From: Mesorhizobium neociceri
GTDB lineage: Bacteria; Pseudomonadota; Alphaproteobacteria; Rhizobiales; Rhizobiaceae
Length of the DNA stretch: 56,110 nucleotides
NCBI RefSeq assembly: GCF_013520985.1
Contig: NZ_JACDTY010000030.1
Location: forward strand, 1-56,110
Reading direction: 5' to 3'
The notes under the pieces were generated by a model, which saw only the letters and a program-made list of their open reading frames with translations, made no database searches and was not told the origin of the DNA. A program made the translations under genes and the position numbers. How positions within the stretch are numbered: position 1 is the stretch's first letter; each line of letters begins with the position of its first letter. Shown piece after piece: positions 25,917 to 35,147 of this stretch.

Positions 25917-28373
25917 ATGATTCGTCTCATCGGCTATTTCTTTGGTATCGGCACGACGCTGGCGCTTCTGGTTGCCGCGGGCGTGGCGATATACATTAGC
26001 CATCTGTCGAAGGACCTGCCCGACTACGAAGTGCTGGCCAAGTACGAGCCGCCGGTGACGACCCGCATCCACGCTTCCGACGGGGCGCTGATGGCCGAAT
26101 ATGCGCGCGAACGGCGGCTCTATCTGCCGATCCAGGCGGTTCCGGACCGGGTCAAGGCGGCGTTCCTGTCGGCTGAGGACAAGAATTTCTACAACCACCC
26201 CGGCATCGACATCACCGGGCTCGGCCGCGCCATCTACGTCAACCTGCAGAATATGGGCTCGGGCAGGCGCCAGGTCGGCGCCTCGACCATCACCCAGCAG
26301 GTGGCGAAGAACTTCCTGCTGTCCTCGGACCAGACCTATGAGCGCAAGATCAAGGAGATGATCCTGGCCTTCCGCATCGAGCAGGCCTATTCGAAGGACC
26401 GCATCCTCGAGCTTTACCTCAACGAGATCTTCTTCGGCTTTGGCGCCTATGGCGTGGCTGGCGCGGCACTGACCTATTTCGACAAGTCGGTCAACGAACT
26501 CACCGTCGCGGAAGCCGCGTATCTGGCGTCGCTGCCGAAGGGGCCCAACAACTACCATCCCTTCAAGCATGCCGACCGAGCCATCGAGCGCCGCAACTGG
26601 GTCATCGACCAGATGGTCGAGAATGGCTACGTGACGCGCGAGGAAGGCGACAAGGCCAAGGCCGAGCCGCTCGGCGTGACTCCGCGCCGCAACGGCTCCT
26701 ATCTGTTCGCGGGCGAATACTTCACCGAGGAAGTGCGCCGCCAGATCATCGCGCGTTATGGCGAGAACGCGCTCTATGAGGGCGGCCTGTCGGTGCGCAC
26801 GACGCTCGATCCGAAGATCCAGCTCATCGCCCGCAAGTCGATGCAGAACGGCTTGCTCAAATACGATACGCTGCGCGGCTATCGCGGACCGGTGACGCAT
26901 ATCGATGCTTCCGGCGACTGGGGCGCTGCGCTAGGCAAGGTCAAGGGGCTGGAAGACGTTCCGGAATGGTCGCTTGCCGTCGTCCTCGACAGTTCCGACA
27001 CCGGTCTTTCCATCGGCCTGCAGCCGACGCGGCAGATTTCAGGCGATATCGTCAAGGAACGCGTCGAAGGCACCGTCAGCAAGGAAGACATGAGCTTTGC
27101 CATGCGCCATGTGGTCGATGGCAAGACGGTCAAGGCCAAGTCGCCAGCCGACGTGCTGCAGCCGGGCGACGTCATCTTCGTGCAGAAAAACGAAGGGTCT
27201 GAAGGCGCCTACACGCTGCGCCAGGTGCCGGAAGTGGAGGGCGGTCTGATCGCCATGGATCCGCATACCGGCCGCGTGCTGGCCATGGTCGGCGGCTTCT
27301 CTTACGCGCAGTCGGAGTTCAACCGCGCCACGCAGGCAATGCGCCAGCCGGGCTCGTCGTTCAAGCCGATCGTCTATTCGGCGGCGCTCGACAATGGCTA
27401 TACGCCGGCGTCGGTGATTATGGATGGGCCGATCACCATCCAGAGCGGCAACACGACCTGGACGCCGAAGAATTATGACGGCACGGTCGCCGGTCCCGCG
27501 ACCTTGCGCTCCGGCATCGAAAAGTCGCGCAATCTGATGACGGTGCGGCTGGCCAACGATATGGGTATGAAGCTGGTGGTGGAATATGCCGAACGTTTTG
27601 GCGTCTACGACCATCTGGCGCCATATCTGCCGATGGCACTGGGCTCCGGTGAAACCACCGTGATGCGCATGGTGTCGGCCTATTCGATCATGGCCAATGG
27701 CGGCAAGTCGATCAAACCCTCGCTCATCGACCGCATCCAGGACCGCTACGGCAAGACCGTGTTCAAGCAGGACGAGCGCGGCTGCGAAGGCTGCAATGCG
27801 TCCGAATGGAACAACCAGCCTGAACCGGAACTGGTCGACAATTCCGAGCAGGTGCTCGACCCGATGACCGCCTACCAGATCACTTCGATGATGGAAGGCG
27901 TGGTCCAGCGCGGTACCGGCGCCACTATCGCCGAGCTTGGCCGCCACATTGCCGGCAAGACCGGCACGACCAATGACGAGAAGGACGCCTGGTTCATCGG
28001 CTATACGCCGAACCTCGTCGTCGGCCTCTACATGGGCTACGACACGCCGCGCGGCCTTGGCCATGGCGCCACCGGTGGTGGTCTGGCGGCGCCTATCTTC
28101 AAGGACTTCATGCGCGTGGCGCTGGACGGCACGCCCAATGTCGACTTCAAGGTGCCGGAAGGCATGAACCTGGTCGCCATCAACCGCAAGACCGGCATGC
28201 GTGCCGCGTCAGGCGATCCCGGCACCATCATCGAAGCCTTCAAGCCCGGCACCGGCCCCGCCGACAGCTATTGGGTGATCGGCATGGGCGCCGACGGTTC
28301 CAACGGCGCCGGCGGACCGCTGTCGCCGGAGGCTTCGCAAGCCATCCAGGCGCCCGGCGGCGGGCTTTACTGA
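25917..28373 (+). CDS. mrcA: Penicillin-binding protein 1A (bifunctional)
   Basis: An 818-aa inner-membrane peptidoglycan synthase. One N-terminal helix (residues 3-25) is followed by a GT51 transglycosylase domain with EDKNFYNHPGID (catalytic Glu) and GASTITQQVAKN. The transpeptidase domain has SxxK (SSFK in PGSSFKPIVYS), SxN (SRN in EKSRNLMT) and KTG (GKTGTTNDEKDAW). An OB-like insert lies between the domains, typical of class A PBPs. It follows the amidase by 213 bp. A hairpin at 28394-28422 probably ends it. Confidence 0.96.
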   Translation: MIRLIGYFFGIGTTLALLVAAGVAIYISHLSKDLPDYEVLAKYEPPVTTRIHASDGALMAEYARERRLYLPIQAVPDRVKAAFLSAEDKNFYNHPGIDITGLGRAIYVNLQNMGSGRRQVGASTITQQVAKNFLLSSDQTYERKIKEMILAFRIEQAYSKDRILELYLNEIFFGFGAYGVAGAALTYFDKSVNELTVAEAAYLASLPKGPNNYHPFKHADRAIERRNWVIDQMVENGYVTREEGDKAKAEPLGVTPRRNGSYLFAGEYFTEEVRRQIIARYGENALYEGGLSVRTTLDPKIQLIARKSMQNGLLKYDTLRGYRGPVTHIDASGDWGAALGKVKGLEDVPEWSLAVVLDSSDTGLSIGLQPTRQISGDIVKERVEGTVSKEDMSFAMRHVVDGKTVKAKSPADVLQPGDVIFVQKNEGSEGAYTLRQVPEVEGGLIAMDPHTGRVLAMVGGFSYAQSEFNRATQAMRQPGSSFKPIVYSAALDNGYTPASVIMDGPITIQSGNTTWTPKNYDGTVAGPATLRSGIEKSRNLMTVRLANDMGMKLVVEYAERFGVYDHLAPYLPMALGSGETTVMRMVSAYSIMANGGKSIKPSLIDRIQDRYGKTVFKQDERGCEGCNASEWNNQPEPELVDNSEQVLDPMTAYQITSMMEGVVQRGTGATIAELGRHIAGKTGTTNDEKDAWFIGYTPNLVVGLYMGYDTPRGLGHGATGGGLAAPIFKDFMRVALDGTPNVDFKVPEGMNLVAINRKTGMRAASGDPGTIIEAFKPGTGPADSYWVIGMGADGSNGAGGPLSPEASQAIQAPGGGLY

Positions 28374-28393
28374 CGATCTGATTTCCTATGTTG

Positions 28394-28426
28394 AATGGGC
28401 TGGCTGTTGAAGCTGGCCCATTTCGC
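28394..28426 (+). terminator. Possible terminator between PBP1A and prfB
   Basis: AATGGGC and GCCCATT (28394-28400 with 28416-28422), with a further GCT/AGC pairing inside, are followed by TCGCTTTA. The T run is short. Confidence 0.5.
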
Positions 28427-28502
28427 TTTACAGGCAGCAATGCCGTCCCTATGTATCGCGCCGACCCAAGCGCAATTCAAAAACAGGACAGAACAACCAG
28501 CC

Positions 28503-29634
28503 ATGCGCGCGGAAACGCAGAACATTGTCGACGAGATCAGGCAGGCGATAACCCTGCTGAGGAGGCATCTTTGACTGGGATCAGGCCATAAAGCGGCTTG
28601 AATACCTGAATGTGCGGGCCGAGGACGCAAGCCTCTGGAACGAACCGCTGGAAGCGCAAAAGCTGATGCGCGAACGCCAGGGCCTCGAAGAAGGCATCGC
28701 GGCGGTCAGAGGCCTGACGCAGGCGCTGGAAGACAATATCGGCCTGATCGAACTTGGCGAGGAAGAGGGCGACGAAGGCGTCGTCGCCGAGGCCGAAGCC
28801 GCCATCCGCTCGATGCAGGGCGAGGCCAAGGCCCGCCAGGTCGAGACGCTGCTGTCGGGCGAAGCCGACGCCAACGACACCTATCTCGAAGTCCATGCCG
28901 GCGCCGGCGGCACCGAGAGCCAGGACTGGGCCTCGATGCTTCTGCGCATGTATACGCGCTGGGCCGAACGCCGCCGCTTCAAGGTCGAGGTGCTGGAAGT
29001 CCATGACGGCGAAGAGGCCGGCATCAAGTCCGCCACGCTGCTGATCAAGGGCCACAACGCCTATGGCTGGCTGAAGACCGAATCCGGCGTCCACCGCCTG
29101 GTGCGGATTTCGCCCTATGACAGCAATGCGCGCCGCCATACGTCCTTCTCCAGTATCTGGGTCTATCCGGTCGTCGATGACAGGATCGAGATCGACGTCT
29201 CTGAATCCGACGTCCGCATCGACACCTACCGCTCGTCCGGTTCGGGCGGTCAGCATGTCAACACGACGGATTCGGCGGTGCGCATCACCCATATCGCCAC
29301 CGGCATCGCGGTCGCCTGCCAGGCCGAACGCTCGCAGCACAAGAACAAGGCCAAGGCCTGGGAAATGCTGCGCTCTCGGCTCTACGAGGAAGAGTTGAAG
29401 AAGCGCGAAGCGGTGGCCAATGCCACCGAGGCGTCGAAGAGCGACATCGGCTGGGGACATCAGATCCGTTCTTATGTGCTGCAGCCCTACCAGCTGGTGA
29501 AGGATTTGCGCACCGGCGTCGAAAGCACCAGCCCGTCGAGCGTGCTCGACGGTGATCTCGACGACTTCATGGAAGCCTCGCTGTCGCAGCGCATCGAAGG
29601 CGGTGCGGGCGAAGCGGTGGCGGACCTCGACTAG
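28503..29634 (+). CDS. prfB: Peptide chain release factor 2, with programmed +1 frameshift
   Basis: A 376-aa product made by frameshifting: ATG at 28503 gives 23 codons, then an in-frame TGA (28572-28574) is bypassed by skipping one base, continuing from GAC at 28573. RF2 recognises UGA and UAA. The GGQ peptidyl-hydrolysis motif is in SGSGGQHVNTTDS. The stop-recognition tripeptide region reads ISPYDSNARRHTSF, so it is SPY where Escherichia coli has SPF. The frame after the TGA begins DWDQAIKRLEYLN. It stands between PBP1A and a palindrome. Confidence 0.96.
28560..28575 (+). promoter_or_regulatory. prfB: prfB autoregulatory frameshift site
   Basis: AGGAGG (28560-28565) sits 3 bp before CTT TGA C (28569-28575), the canonical internal Shine-Dalgarno plus slippery CUU-UGA arrangement. 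Low RF2 favours pausing at UGA and a +1 slip, so RF2 controls its own synthesis. Confidence 0.95.
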
Positions 29635-29685
29635 GATATGTCCATATTCAGGTGAGGCCGGCCTGACCTGAATCAGAACATATCC
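29634..29685. repeat. Long nested palindrome after prfB
   Basis: The outer arms GGATATGT/ACATATCC (29634-29641 with 29678-29685) enclose a 28-bp near-perfect palindrome (29646-29673; ATTCAGGT...ACCTGAAT) with one mismatched pair. It begins on the last base of the prfB stop. There is no T run, so it is not a simple terminator. Confidence 0.7.
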
Positions 29686-29710
29686 GTGGGCGGGGAGCGA
29701 AGGAGGAACC

Positions 29711-30124
29711 ATGGCTCGCAAGCTCAGCGGAAAGTGCTTTTGCGGCGCGGTCCACTATGAGGTGGCGGACGAGTTCGTCTATGCCGCGAACTGTCATTGT
29801 TCAAACTGCCGGCGCACCACGGGTTCCGCCTTCAAGCCGTTCGCCGGCATCGAGCGTGACAAGTTCGCGCTTGCCGAAGGGCATCACGGGCTCATCCATT
29901 TCGGCGACGACAGCGGCCACGATGCGCATTGCAGCCGCTGCGGCTCGTTGCTCTATTCGCTGGTTCGCGACGGCGCCTATGTCCATGTCGCCATGGGCAC
30001 GCTGGTCGACGATCCAACGATCCGGCCGACCGCGCATATTTTCGTCAGCTCCAAGGCGCCATGGTTCACCATCGCCGACGACCTGCCGCAATATGAAGGG
30101 CACGTGGTCTCCGCGCCCGAGTAG
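29711..30124 (+). CDS. GFA family protein (glutathione-dependent formaldehyde-activating-like)
   Basis: A 137-aa zinc-fold protein. The Cys set is GKCFCGA near the N-terminus, NCHCSNCRRTTG, then HCSRCGSLL, the usual CxC, CxxC and CxxC arrangement of the GFA/CENP-V family. Despite the family name, glutathione binding has been questioned and most members have no shown activity, so this one is left unassigned. AAGGAGGAACC gives a strong ribosome site. A second GFA paralogue lies at 33076-33444. Confidence 0.9.
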   Translation: MARKLSGKCFCGAVHYEVADEFVYAANCHCSNCRRTTGSAFKPFAGIERDKFALAEGHHGLIHFGDDSGHDAHCSRCGSLLYSLVRDGAYVHVAMGTLVDDPTIRPTAHIFVSSKAPWFTIADDLPQYEGHVVSAPE

Positions 30125-30421
30125 GTGGAACCAGCGGATACCGATTTCGTTGATTGCGATCCTCGGCTGCCGGCCGCGTTAACCGCTCGTTAACCAAGCC
30201 GGCGCACCCTTTTGGGTGGCCGGCGCTCCGAGTGCGGCACTGTAGTACCTACGCACTTCTTGCGCCGACCAAGGAATCAGCCCAGCATCTCGGGCTGAGG
30301 GATGAAAAAGCATTTATGGCCGGACGCGGCATATCTGCGGCCTGACGAGTCGGCCACTGGGAAGACACGTTCCAAGAACGGGCAAGCAAACGCTTGATGC
30401 TCGCTTGAAAGGAACGTTTCC

Positions 30422-30799
30422 ATGTCTGCTGCCATAGTCCGATCGGCCAGAGCCGTTCAACCGGCTGGCCGACTTCTGTTTTCTCTGTTTGTGGTCGGCG
30501 CGATCGCGATGCTGACCGCACCCGGCTTCGCCCATGACGCCAAGCCGACGGCGGCCAAACCGCAAGGCTGGAGTTATCCCTTCGCCTGCTGTGCAAACTA
30601 TGACTGCCGCGCCACCCGCACGGGCGAGGTGCTGGAAAAACCCGAGGGCTATGTCATCGCCGGAACGGGGGAGGTCGTTCCGATGAGCGATAAGCGGGTC
30701 AAGGACTCACCCGACGGCGATTTCCACTGGTGCGCGCATCAGGCTGGTCTCGACGCCGGCAAGACGATCTGCCTGTTCGTGCCGCCGCGTTCCTACTGA
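30422..30799 (+). CDS. Small exported Cys-containing protein of unknown function
   Basis: A 125-aa protein. The signal peptide (residues 1 to about 38, ending FAHD) precedes a short mature part with PFACCANYDCR, a second region with HWCAHQAG and a C-terminal ICLFVPPRSY. Four to five cysteines in the exported part suggest disulfides. AAAGGA lies upstream of the ATG. I do not recognise a domain name. Neighbours (a GFA gene upstream and a 287-bp gap downstream) give no functional clue. Confidence 0.7.
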   Translation: MSAAIVRSARAVQPAGRLLFSLFVVGAIAMLTAPGFAHDAKPTAAKPQGWSYPFACCANYDCRATRTGEVLEKPEGYVIAGTGEVVPMSDKRVKDSPDGDFHWCAHQAGLDAGKTICLFVPPRSY

Positions 30800-31086
30800 G
30801 AACTGTTGACAAAGTTCATCGGAAGGCAGGCTGTAGTTCCAGAACATTTTTGCTGAGAAGGCTGGCATATGACGTGAGGACATCCACGGCACTGGCAAGC
30901 ACTTCTCAGTTTTAGACGTTTTTGTGCTTGGCCGCTCGCGAGGAACAAGCGCGCGTCGCGTGCTTTGAGTTCGAGACCCTCCCACACCTGAGGGCGTCAA
31001 CCTAGGTTCGCCTTCCGGGTTTACCGGAACACTGGCAGTCGAATAGACCGAGGGCGATAGTCTTTTCGAGACAGACGTTGCTTCCG

Positions 31087-31956
31087 TCAGACAGAAGCAG
31101 CGACTGCTGAGGCGAAGTCGCGATATGGGCGCAGTGGGCGGCCCAGAAGCGCCGTCAAGCGCTCGACGTCGCCGGCCTCAGGCAGCATCCCGTCGGTGAA
31201 GAAGCGCTCGCCCATCAGGCGCATGTCGTAGGCCATCCAGGCGGGCAAGAACTGCTTGAGATTTTGTTCAAAGCCCTCTGTATTGTCGCCGCTGTAGCTG
31301 ATCGGGCGGGTAAGCAAGTCAGACCAGATTGCGGCGATATCCGTCCCGGTCAGTGTCTGCGGACCGACGAGGTTGATCCGGTCGAGCGCAAGCGGCTCCT
31401 CGGACTGTTCACGGCGCAGTAGCTCAAGAGCGGCGATCTCGGCGATATCACGGGCGTCGATCATGGCGAGACCCTTGGCGCCGATCGGCATTGGGTAGGT
31501 GCCATAGCCGGTGATGATGTCTTCGATCATCAGATCATTCTGGATGAAGTAAGCCGGGCGCAGGATCGTAGCCTTGAAGTCCATCTGCTCGATCATTCGC
31601 TCGACGCCGAACTTGCCCGCGAAATGCGGCACGTTCACATAGACGTCAGCGTGGATCACCGACAGATAGACGATCCGCTCGATGCCGGCCGATCGGGCGA
31701 CGTTCAGCGCGATCAAAGCTTGGGTGAATTCATCCGGTACCACGGCGTTCAAGAGGAACAGGGTGGAAACCCCAGACATGGCTTTGCGCAGCGAATCGAC
31801 GTCGAGAAAGTCGCCTTGCACTACGGAGACGCCTGCCGGAAAGCTGGCTTTCGACGGATCGCGGACGAGAGCACGGACATCGGCGCCCCGCTTGACGAGG
31901 TGTTCGACGACTTGGCGGCCAACATTGCCTGTGGCGCCGGTAACGAGAATGGTCAT
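31087..31956 (-). CDS. NmrA/atypical SDR family NAD(P)-binding protein
   Basis: A 289-aa Rossmann protein. The N-terminal TGATGNVGRQVVEHL is the glycine-rich dinucleotide loop; no YxxxK dyad of classical SDRs is evident, and the later IRPAYFIQN-like segment (ILRPAYFIQND) fits NmrA/azoreductase-like relatives. It may reduce a quinone or sense NAD(P) redox state. AGGAGAAA precedes the ATG. It is divergent from the LysR gene 103 bp away, a common regulator-target arrangement. Confidence 0.88.
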   Translation of the reverse strand: MTILVTGATGNVGRQVVEHLVKRGADVRALVRDPSKASFPAGVSVVQGDFLDVDSLRKAMSGVSTLFLLNAVVPDEFTQALIALNVARSAGIERIVYLSVIHADVYVNVPHFAGKFGVERMIEQMDFKATILRPAYFIQNDLMIEDIITGYGTYPMPIGAKGLAMIDARDIAEIAALELLRREQSEEPLALDRINLVGPQTLTGTDIAAIWSDLLTRPISYSGDNTEGFEQNLKQFLPAWMAYDMRLMGERFFTDGMLPEAGDVERLTALLGRPLRPYRDFASAVAASV

Positions 31957-32059
31957 GGAATTTCTCCTGTTGGGTTGCTTGACAGGCCCAATATGTGTGG
32001 CTCACAAACAGCCAAACAGGCCGAAATTTTAGACGCACCGTCTCGCTGGTGGAACACTC

Positions 32060-32947
32060 ATGGATCTTCTGGCCCTCGCCGATTTTAACCTCGTTGCTCG
32101 CCATGGTGGCTTCGGCAAAGCGGCAAGGGCCACCGGCCGGCCCAAAGCAACGCTGTCCCGGCGCGTTGGAGACTTGGAAAGCAGCCTTGATCTGCGCCTG
32201 TTTGAACGGGGTGCGCGTAACCTGAAGCTGACCGAAGAAGGACGGGCGCTCTTCGAGCGGACCGGGGCATTGCTTGCCGAACTGGACGAGACGGCTGCAG
32301 CGATTGCCTCGGGTGGTCAAAAACCCAAGGGGAGACTGCGGATCAGCGCTCCTATGCTTTTTTCTCAAACGGCAATGGGGAGGATCGCGGCGGGTTTTGC
32401 CCTGAAATATCCGGAGGTGAGGCTTGAAGTGACGACAGAGGACCGCCATGTCGACATGATCGAGGAAGGCTACGATCTGGTAATCCGGGTCAATCCAGAT
32501 CCCGACGAAAGCCTGGTCGGACGGGCGTTTCTCCGCGACCGCCTGGTCGTCGTGGCGAGCCCTCATCTTCCTCGCACGACCGGCGGGCCCGCTCCTGGCG
32601 TTGCGCGCGGGACAGGCGAACGGCAAACATGGCATGTAAAGACCCAAGGTGGCCGGTCGACAATTAAAATCGAGCCGGTCCTTGCTTTGTCGACGCTCAT
32701 CATGGTCCGGGATGCGGTGCGAGCCGGGGTCGGTGCAGCACGTCTTCCCATTTCGTTGGTGACCCACGACTTGGCTGACGGCACACTGGTGAATTGGGGG
32801 GATATTGACGGCCCCGAGATCTCTCTATGGACGCTCTACCCATCTCGGCGGCTGCTCAGCGCGCGAGTGTCGGCGTTCCTGGATTTTCTAAAACAGGCTT
32901 TCCCAAATGGGACGCCGGACGAACTAGCTGCCTATATTGGCAGGTGA
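32060..32947 (+). CDS. LysR family transcriptional regulator
   Basis: A 295-aa regulator. The N-terminal winged helix (residues 1-60) contains FNLVARHGGFGKAARATGRPKATLSRRVGDLE. The LysR substrate-binding region runs from about residue 85 to the end. Divergent transcription from the NmrA gene and the shared 103-bp promoter region suggest that it controls that gene. The co-inducer is unknown. Confidence 0.9.
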   Translation: MDLLALADFNLVARHGGFGKAARATGRPKATLSRRVGDLESSLDLRLFERGARNLKLTEEGRALFERTGALLAELDETAAAIASGGQKPKGRLRISAPMLFSQTAMGRIAAGFALKYPEVRLEVTTEDRHVDMIEEGYDLVIRVNPDPDESLVGRAFLRDRLVVVASPHLPRTTGGPAPGVARGTGERQTWHVKTQGGRSTIKIEPVLALSTLIMVRDAVRAGVGAARLPISLVTHDLADGTLVNWGDIDGPEISLWTLYPSRRLLSARVSAFLDFLKQAFPNGTPDELAAYIGR

Positions 32948-33075
32948 CGACAGACCGCTCAGCCAGAACGGCGCTCGGCTCTATCGATCAAAGCCAGCTG
33001 ACGGACAGTTGTCAGGACCCTTCCTTTATGTTGCCTTTGCCGCACGGGCGGCGGGCAACGGAGAGGAAAGCGATT

Positions 33076-33444
33076 ATGACCATCAAGGCCAGCTGTCACT
33101 GCAAGGCGACGACATTCGAGGTTTCGCAGGCGCCCGAGACGGTAACGCAATGCACCTGCTCGTTCTGCTCCAAGCGCGGCTCGCTGTGGGCCTACTACGT
33201 TCCGTCGCAATTCAAGCTCACCAGCCCGGCCAAGAACGTCTCCGTCTATCTCTGGGGGTCCAAAACCGTCAAACACGGGTTTTGCGCCATTTGCGGCTGC
33301 GGCACCTTCACCGAAACGCCGGACTGGTCGACCGGCAAACCGGACTTCGACAACCCCAAGATATCAGTCAATTCGCGGCTGTTCGACGATTTCGACCTCG
33401 ACAAGGTCGAAGTGGTCGTCATCGACGGCAAGAACCTCTGGTAG
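33076..33444 (+). CDS. GFA family protein, second paralogue
   Basis: A 122-aa zinc-fold protein. The start at 33076 is set by GGAGAGGAAAGCG just before it; a longer reading from 32827 overlaps the LysR gene. Cys motifs are SCHCKA, QCTCSFCSKRG and FCAICGCGTF. It shares the metal-binding plan of the protein at 29711-30124 but differs in the rest (shorter, no matching C-terminus). Possible co-transcription with the LysR gene, 128 bp upstream, is unproven. Confidence 0.88.
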   Translation: MTIKASCHCKATTFEVSQAPETVTQCTCSFCSKRGSLWAYYVPSQFKLTSPAKNVSVYLWGSKTVKHGFCAICGCGTFTETPDWSTGKPDFDNPKISVNSRLFDDFDLDKVEVVVIDGKNLW

Positions 33445-33595
33445 GCCGGCGCCAACCGCCGAAGCAGAAGAGTGGCGCAAGCGGGGAAAAGCCGCTTTCG
33501 CCGTTCCGCTTTTCGCCGCATTTCATGTTACAAGACCGGAGAAGGGCTTATTTGCGCGAGCCGTAAAGGCCGCGGTTTGGAGAGGGACGATTTCT

Positions 33596-34246
33596 ATGAA
33601 AAAGACTGTGCTCGTCGCCGTTGCGACGGCTGTGCTGGTGAGCGCCTGCACCACTACCGATCCGTACACCGGGGAGCAGAAGGTTTCAAATACCGCGGCC
33701 GGCGCCGGCCTTGGCGCGCTGGCGGGTGCGGGCCTTGGCCTGCTTGCCGGTGGCAATGACCGGCGCAACGCGCTGATCGGCGCCGGTATCGGCGCGCTGG
33801 CCGGCGGCGCCATCGGCGCCACGATGGACCAGAACGAGGCTGAACTGCGCCGCCAGTTGCAGGGCACCGGCGTCAGCGTCACCCGAACCGGCGACCAGAT
33901 CATCCTCAACATGCCGTCCGACATCACCTTCAACGTCGACCAGGATGCGGTGAAGCCCGGCTTCTACCAGGTGCTGAATTCGGTGGCGCTGGTGCTGAAC
34001 AAGTTCCGCCAGACCACGGTCGACGTGTTCGGCCACACCGATTCGACCGGCGGCGACGAGCACAATTTCGATCTGTCGCAGCGTCGTGCGCTGGCGGTCG
34101 CCAACTATCTATCGGGACAGGGCGTCGATTCGCGCCGCTTCGCCGTCACCGGTTTCGGCAAGACCCGCCCGATTGCATCCAACGCAACCACGGCCGGCCG
34201 CGCGCAGAACCGGCGCGTCGAGATCCAGCTTTCGCCGCTTACCTGA
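33596..34246 (+). CDS. OmpA-family lipoprotein with glycine zipper
   Basis: A 216-aa outer-membrane lipoprotein. Signal peptide II ends at Cys18 (LVSAC). A glycine-zipper segment (residues 33-75; GAGLGALAGAGLG and GAGIGALAGGAIG) is followed by an OmpA C-terminal domain (about 105-212) with FGHTDSTGGDEHNFDLSQRRA, the peptidoglycan-binding loop. It anchors the outer membrane to the wall, like YiaD/Omp16-type proteins. GGAGAGGGACGA precedes the ATG. A terminator follows 25 bp after the stop. Confidence 0.93.
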   Translation: MKKTVLVAVATAVLVSACTTTDPYTGEQKVSNTAAGAGLGALAGAGLGLLAGGNDRRNALIGAGIGALAGGAIGATMDQNEAELRRQLQGTGVSVTRTGDQIILNMPSDITFNVDQDAVKPGFYQVLNSVALVLNKFRQTTVDVFGHTDSTGGDEHNFDLSQRRALAVANYLSGQGVDSRRFAVTGFGKTRPIASNATTAGRAQNRRVEIQLSPLT

Positions 34247-34271
34247 TCAGGTCGGCATCGAAATGCGAAGG

Positions 34272-34298
34272 CGGCCCCGCAAGGGGCCGTTTTCATTT
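34272..34298 (+). terminator. Terminator after the OmpA lipoprotein gene
   Basis: CGGCCCC (34272-34278), loop GCAA and GGGGCCG (34283-34289) are followed by TTTTCATTTT. Confidence 0.88.
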
Positions 34299-34471
34299 TG
34301 GCTCCTGATCAGCCAAAAGACCTAAAGCATTAGAGATCACTAATAATTGCTTTCCGGAGACCTCGGAAAGGATTAGCATTGGTGCCGTTCCAGAGGGGAT
34401 GGGGCGGTACAAATGGCCGCGCAATCGGCCCCGGTCCTGCACGGCCAGATCATGAAATCTGGGAGGAATGC

Positions 34472-35080
34472 ATGACAAGAACAGCTCGCCTTGGGCGTTG
34501 CGGCGTCCTCGTTTTGACAGGTCTAGTCTCTGCGTGGTGCGCGGGCGCCACGGCTCGAGCCGAGGACGCCAACAAGGCCGACATCGAAGCCTTGAAGAAA
34601 TCGCTCGCCAAATATGAGGACTACACGACCGCCGTCCGCGACCTTTATCTGTCGACCGTCGGGTGCGTCTACTTCAGCGGGGAAAAGATCGCCGGCACGA
34701 TGGACTATCCGAAGGGTGCCATGGGCATCCATTTCGTCAACGTCCCGAGTGTCGGTCAGAAACTCGATCCGATGCGCCCCAATGTGCTGATCTACGAGCC
34801 GAGCAAGAAAGGCTTGAAGCTGGTTGGCGTGGAATGGCTGGTGCCCCTGACGCCAGACACCAAGGAACCTCCAAAACTCTTTGGCCAGACCTTCATGGGA
34901 CCGATGGAAGGGCACTATCCGCTCATCCCGAGGGAGTTCGCCCACTACGACCTTCATGCCTGGCTGTTCAGGGACAATCCGAACGGCATGTTCAGTCCGA
35001 CGAACCCGAATGTGAAATGCAGCAAGGCCGAGTTTCCGATGCTGGAAAAACCAACCAAGATGATGCCCGGCCCGATGTGA
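34472..35080 (+). CDS. Exported protein of unknown function
   Basis: A 202-aa protein. The ATG at 34472 is fixed by GGGAGG 5 bp before it. The signal peptide spans residues 1 to about 30 (ATARAED). The mature part has a short helical start (DIEALKKSLAKYEDYTTAV), then VLIYEPSKKGLKLVGVEWLVP and FAHYDLHAWLFRDNPNGMF; the last part resembles small exported proteins annotated only as hypothetical. Two Cys (one in TVGCVYFSG, one in NVKCSKAEF) could pair. No domain is recognised. Confidence 0.75.
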   Translation: MTRTARLGRCGVLVLTGLVSAWCAGATARAEDANKADIEALKKSLAKYEDYTTAVRDLYLSTVGCVYFSGEKIAGTMDYPKGAMGIHFVNVPSVGQKLDPMRPNVLIYEPSKKGLKLVGVEWLVPLTPDTKEPPKLFGQTFMGPMEGHYPLIPREFAHYDLHAWLFRDNPNGMFSPTNPNVKCSKAEFPMLEKPTKMMPGPM

Positions 35081-35147
35081 CGGGACAAATGCGATCGCGG
35101 CAGGCAAGCCGGGTGATCGGCTTGCCTCGCGAAAATGAAACTGGAAA

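Noticed and set aside
24552..26900. A 782-codon minus-strand frame across the amidase and PBP1A genes
   Set aside because: It is antisense to two well-recognised genes with intact catalytic motifs; long shadow frames are common in GC-rich DNA.
30800..33500. Mobile island
   Set aside because: Gaps are larger and gene content is accessory, but no transposase, integrase, tRNA junction or terminal repeat was found.
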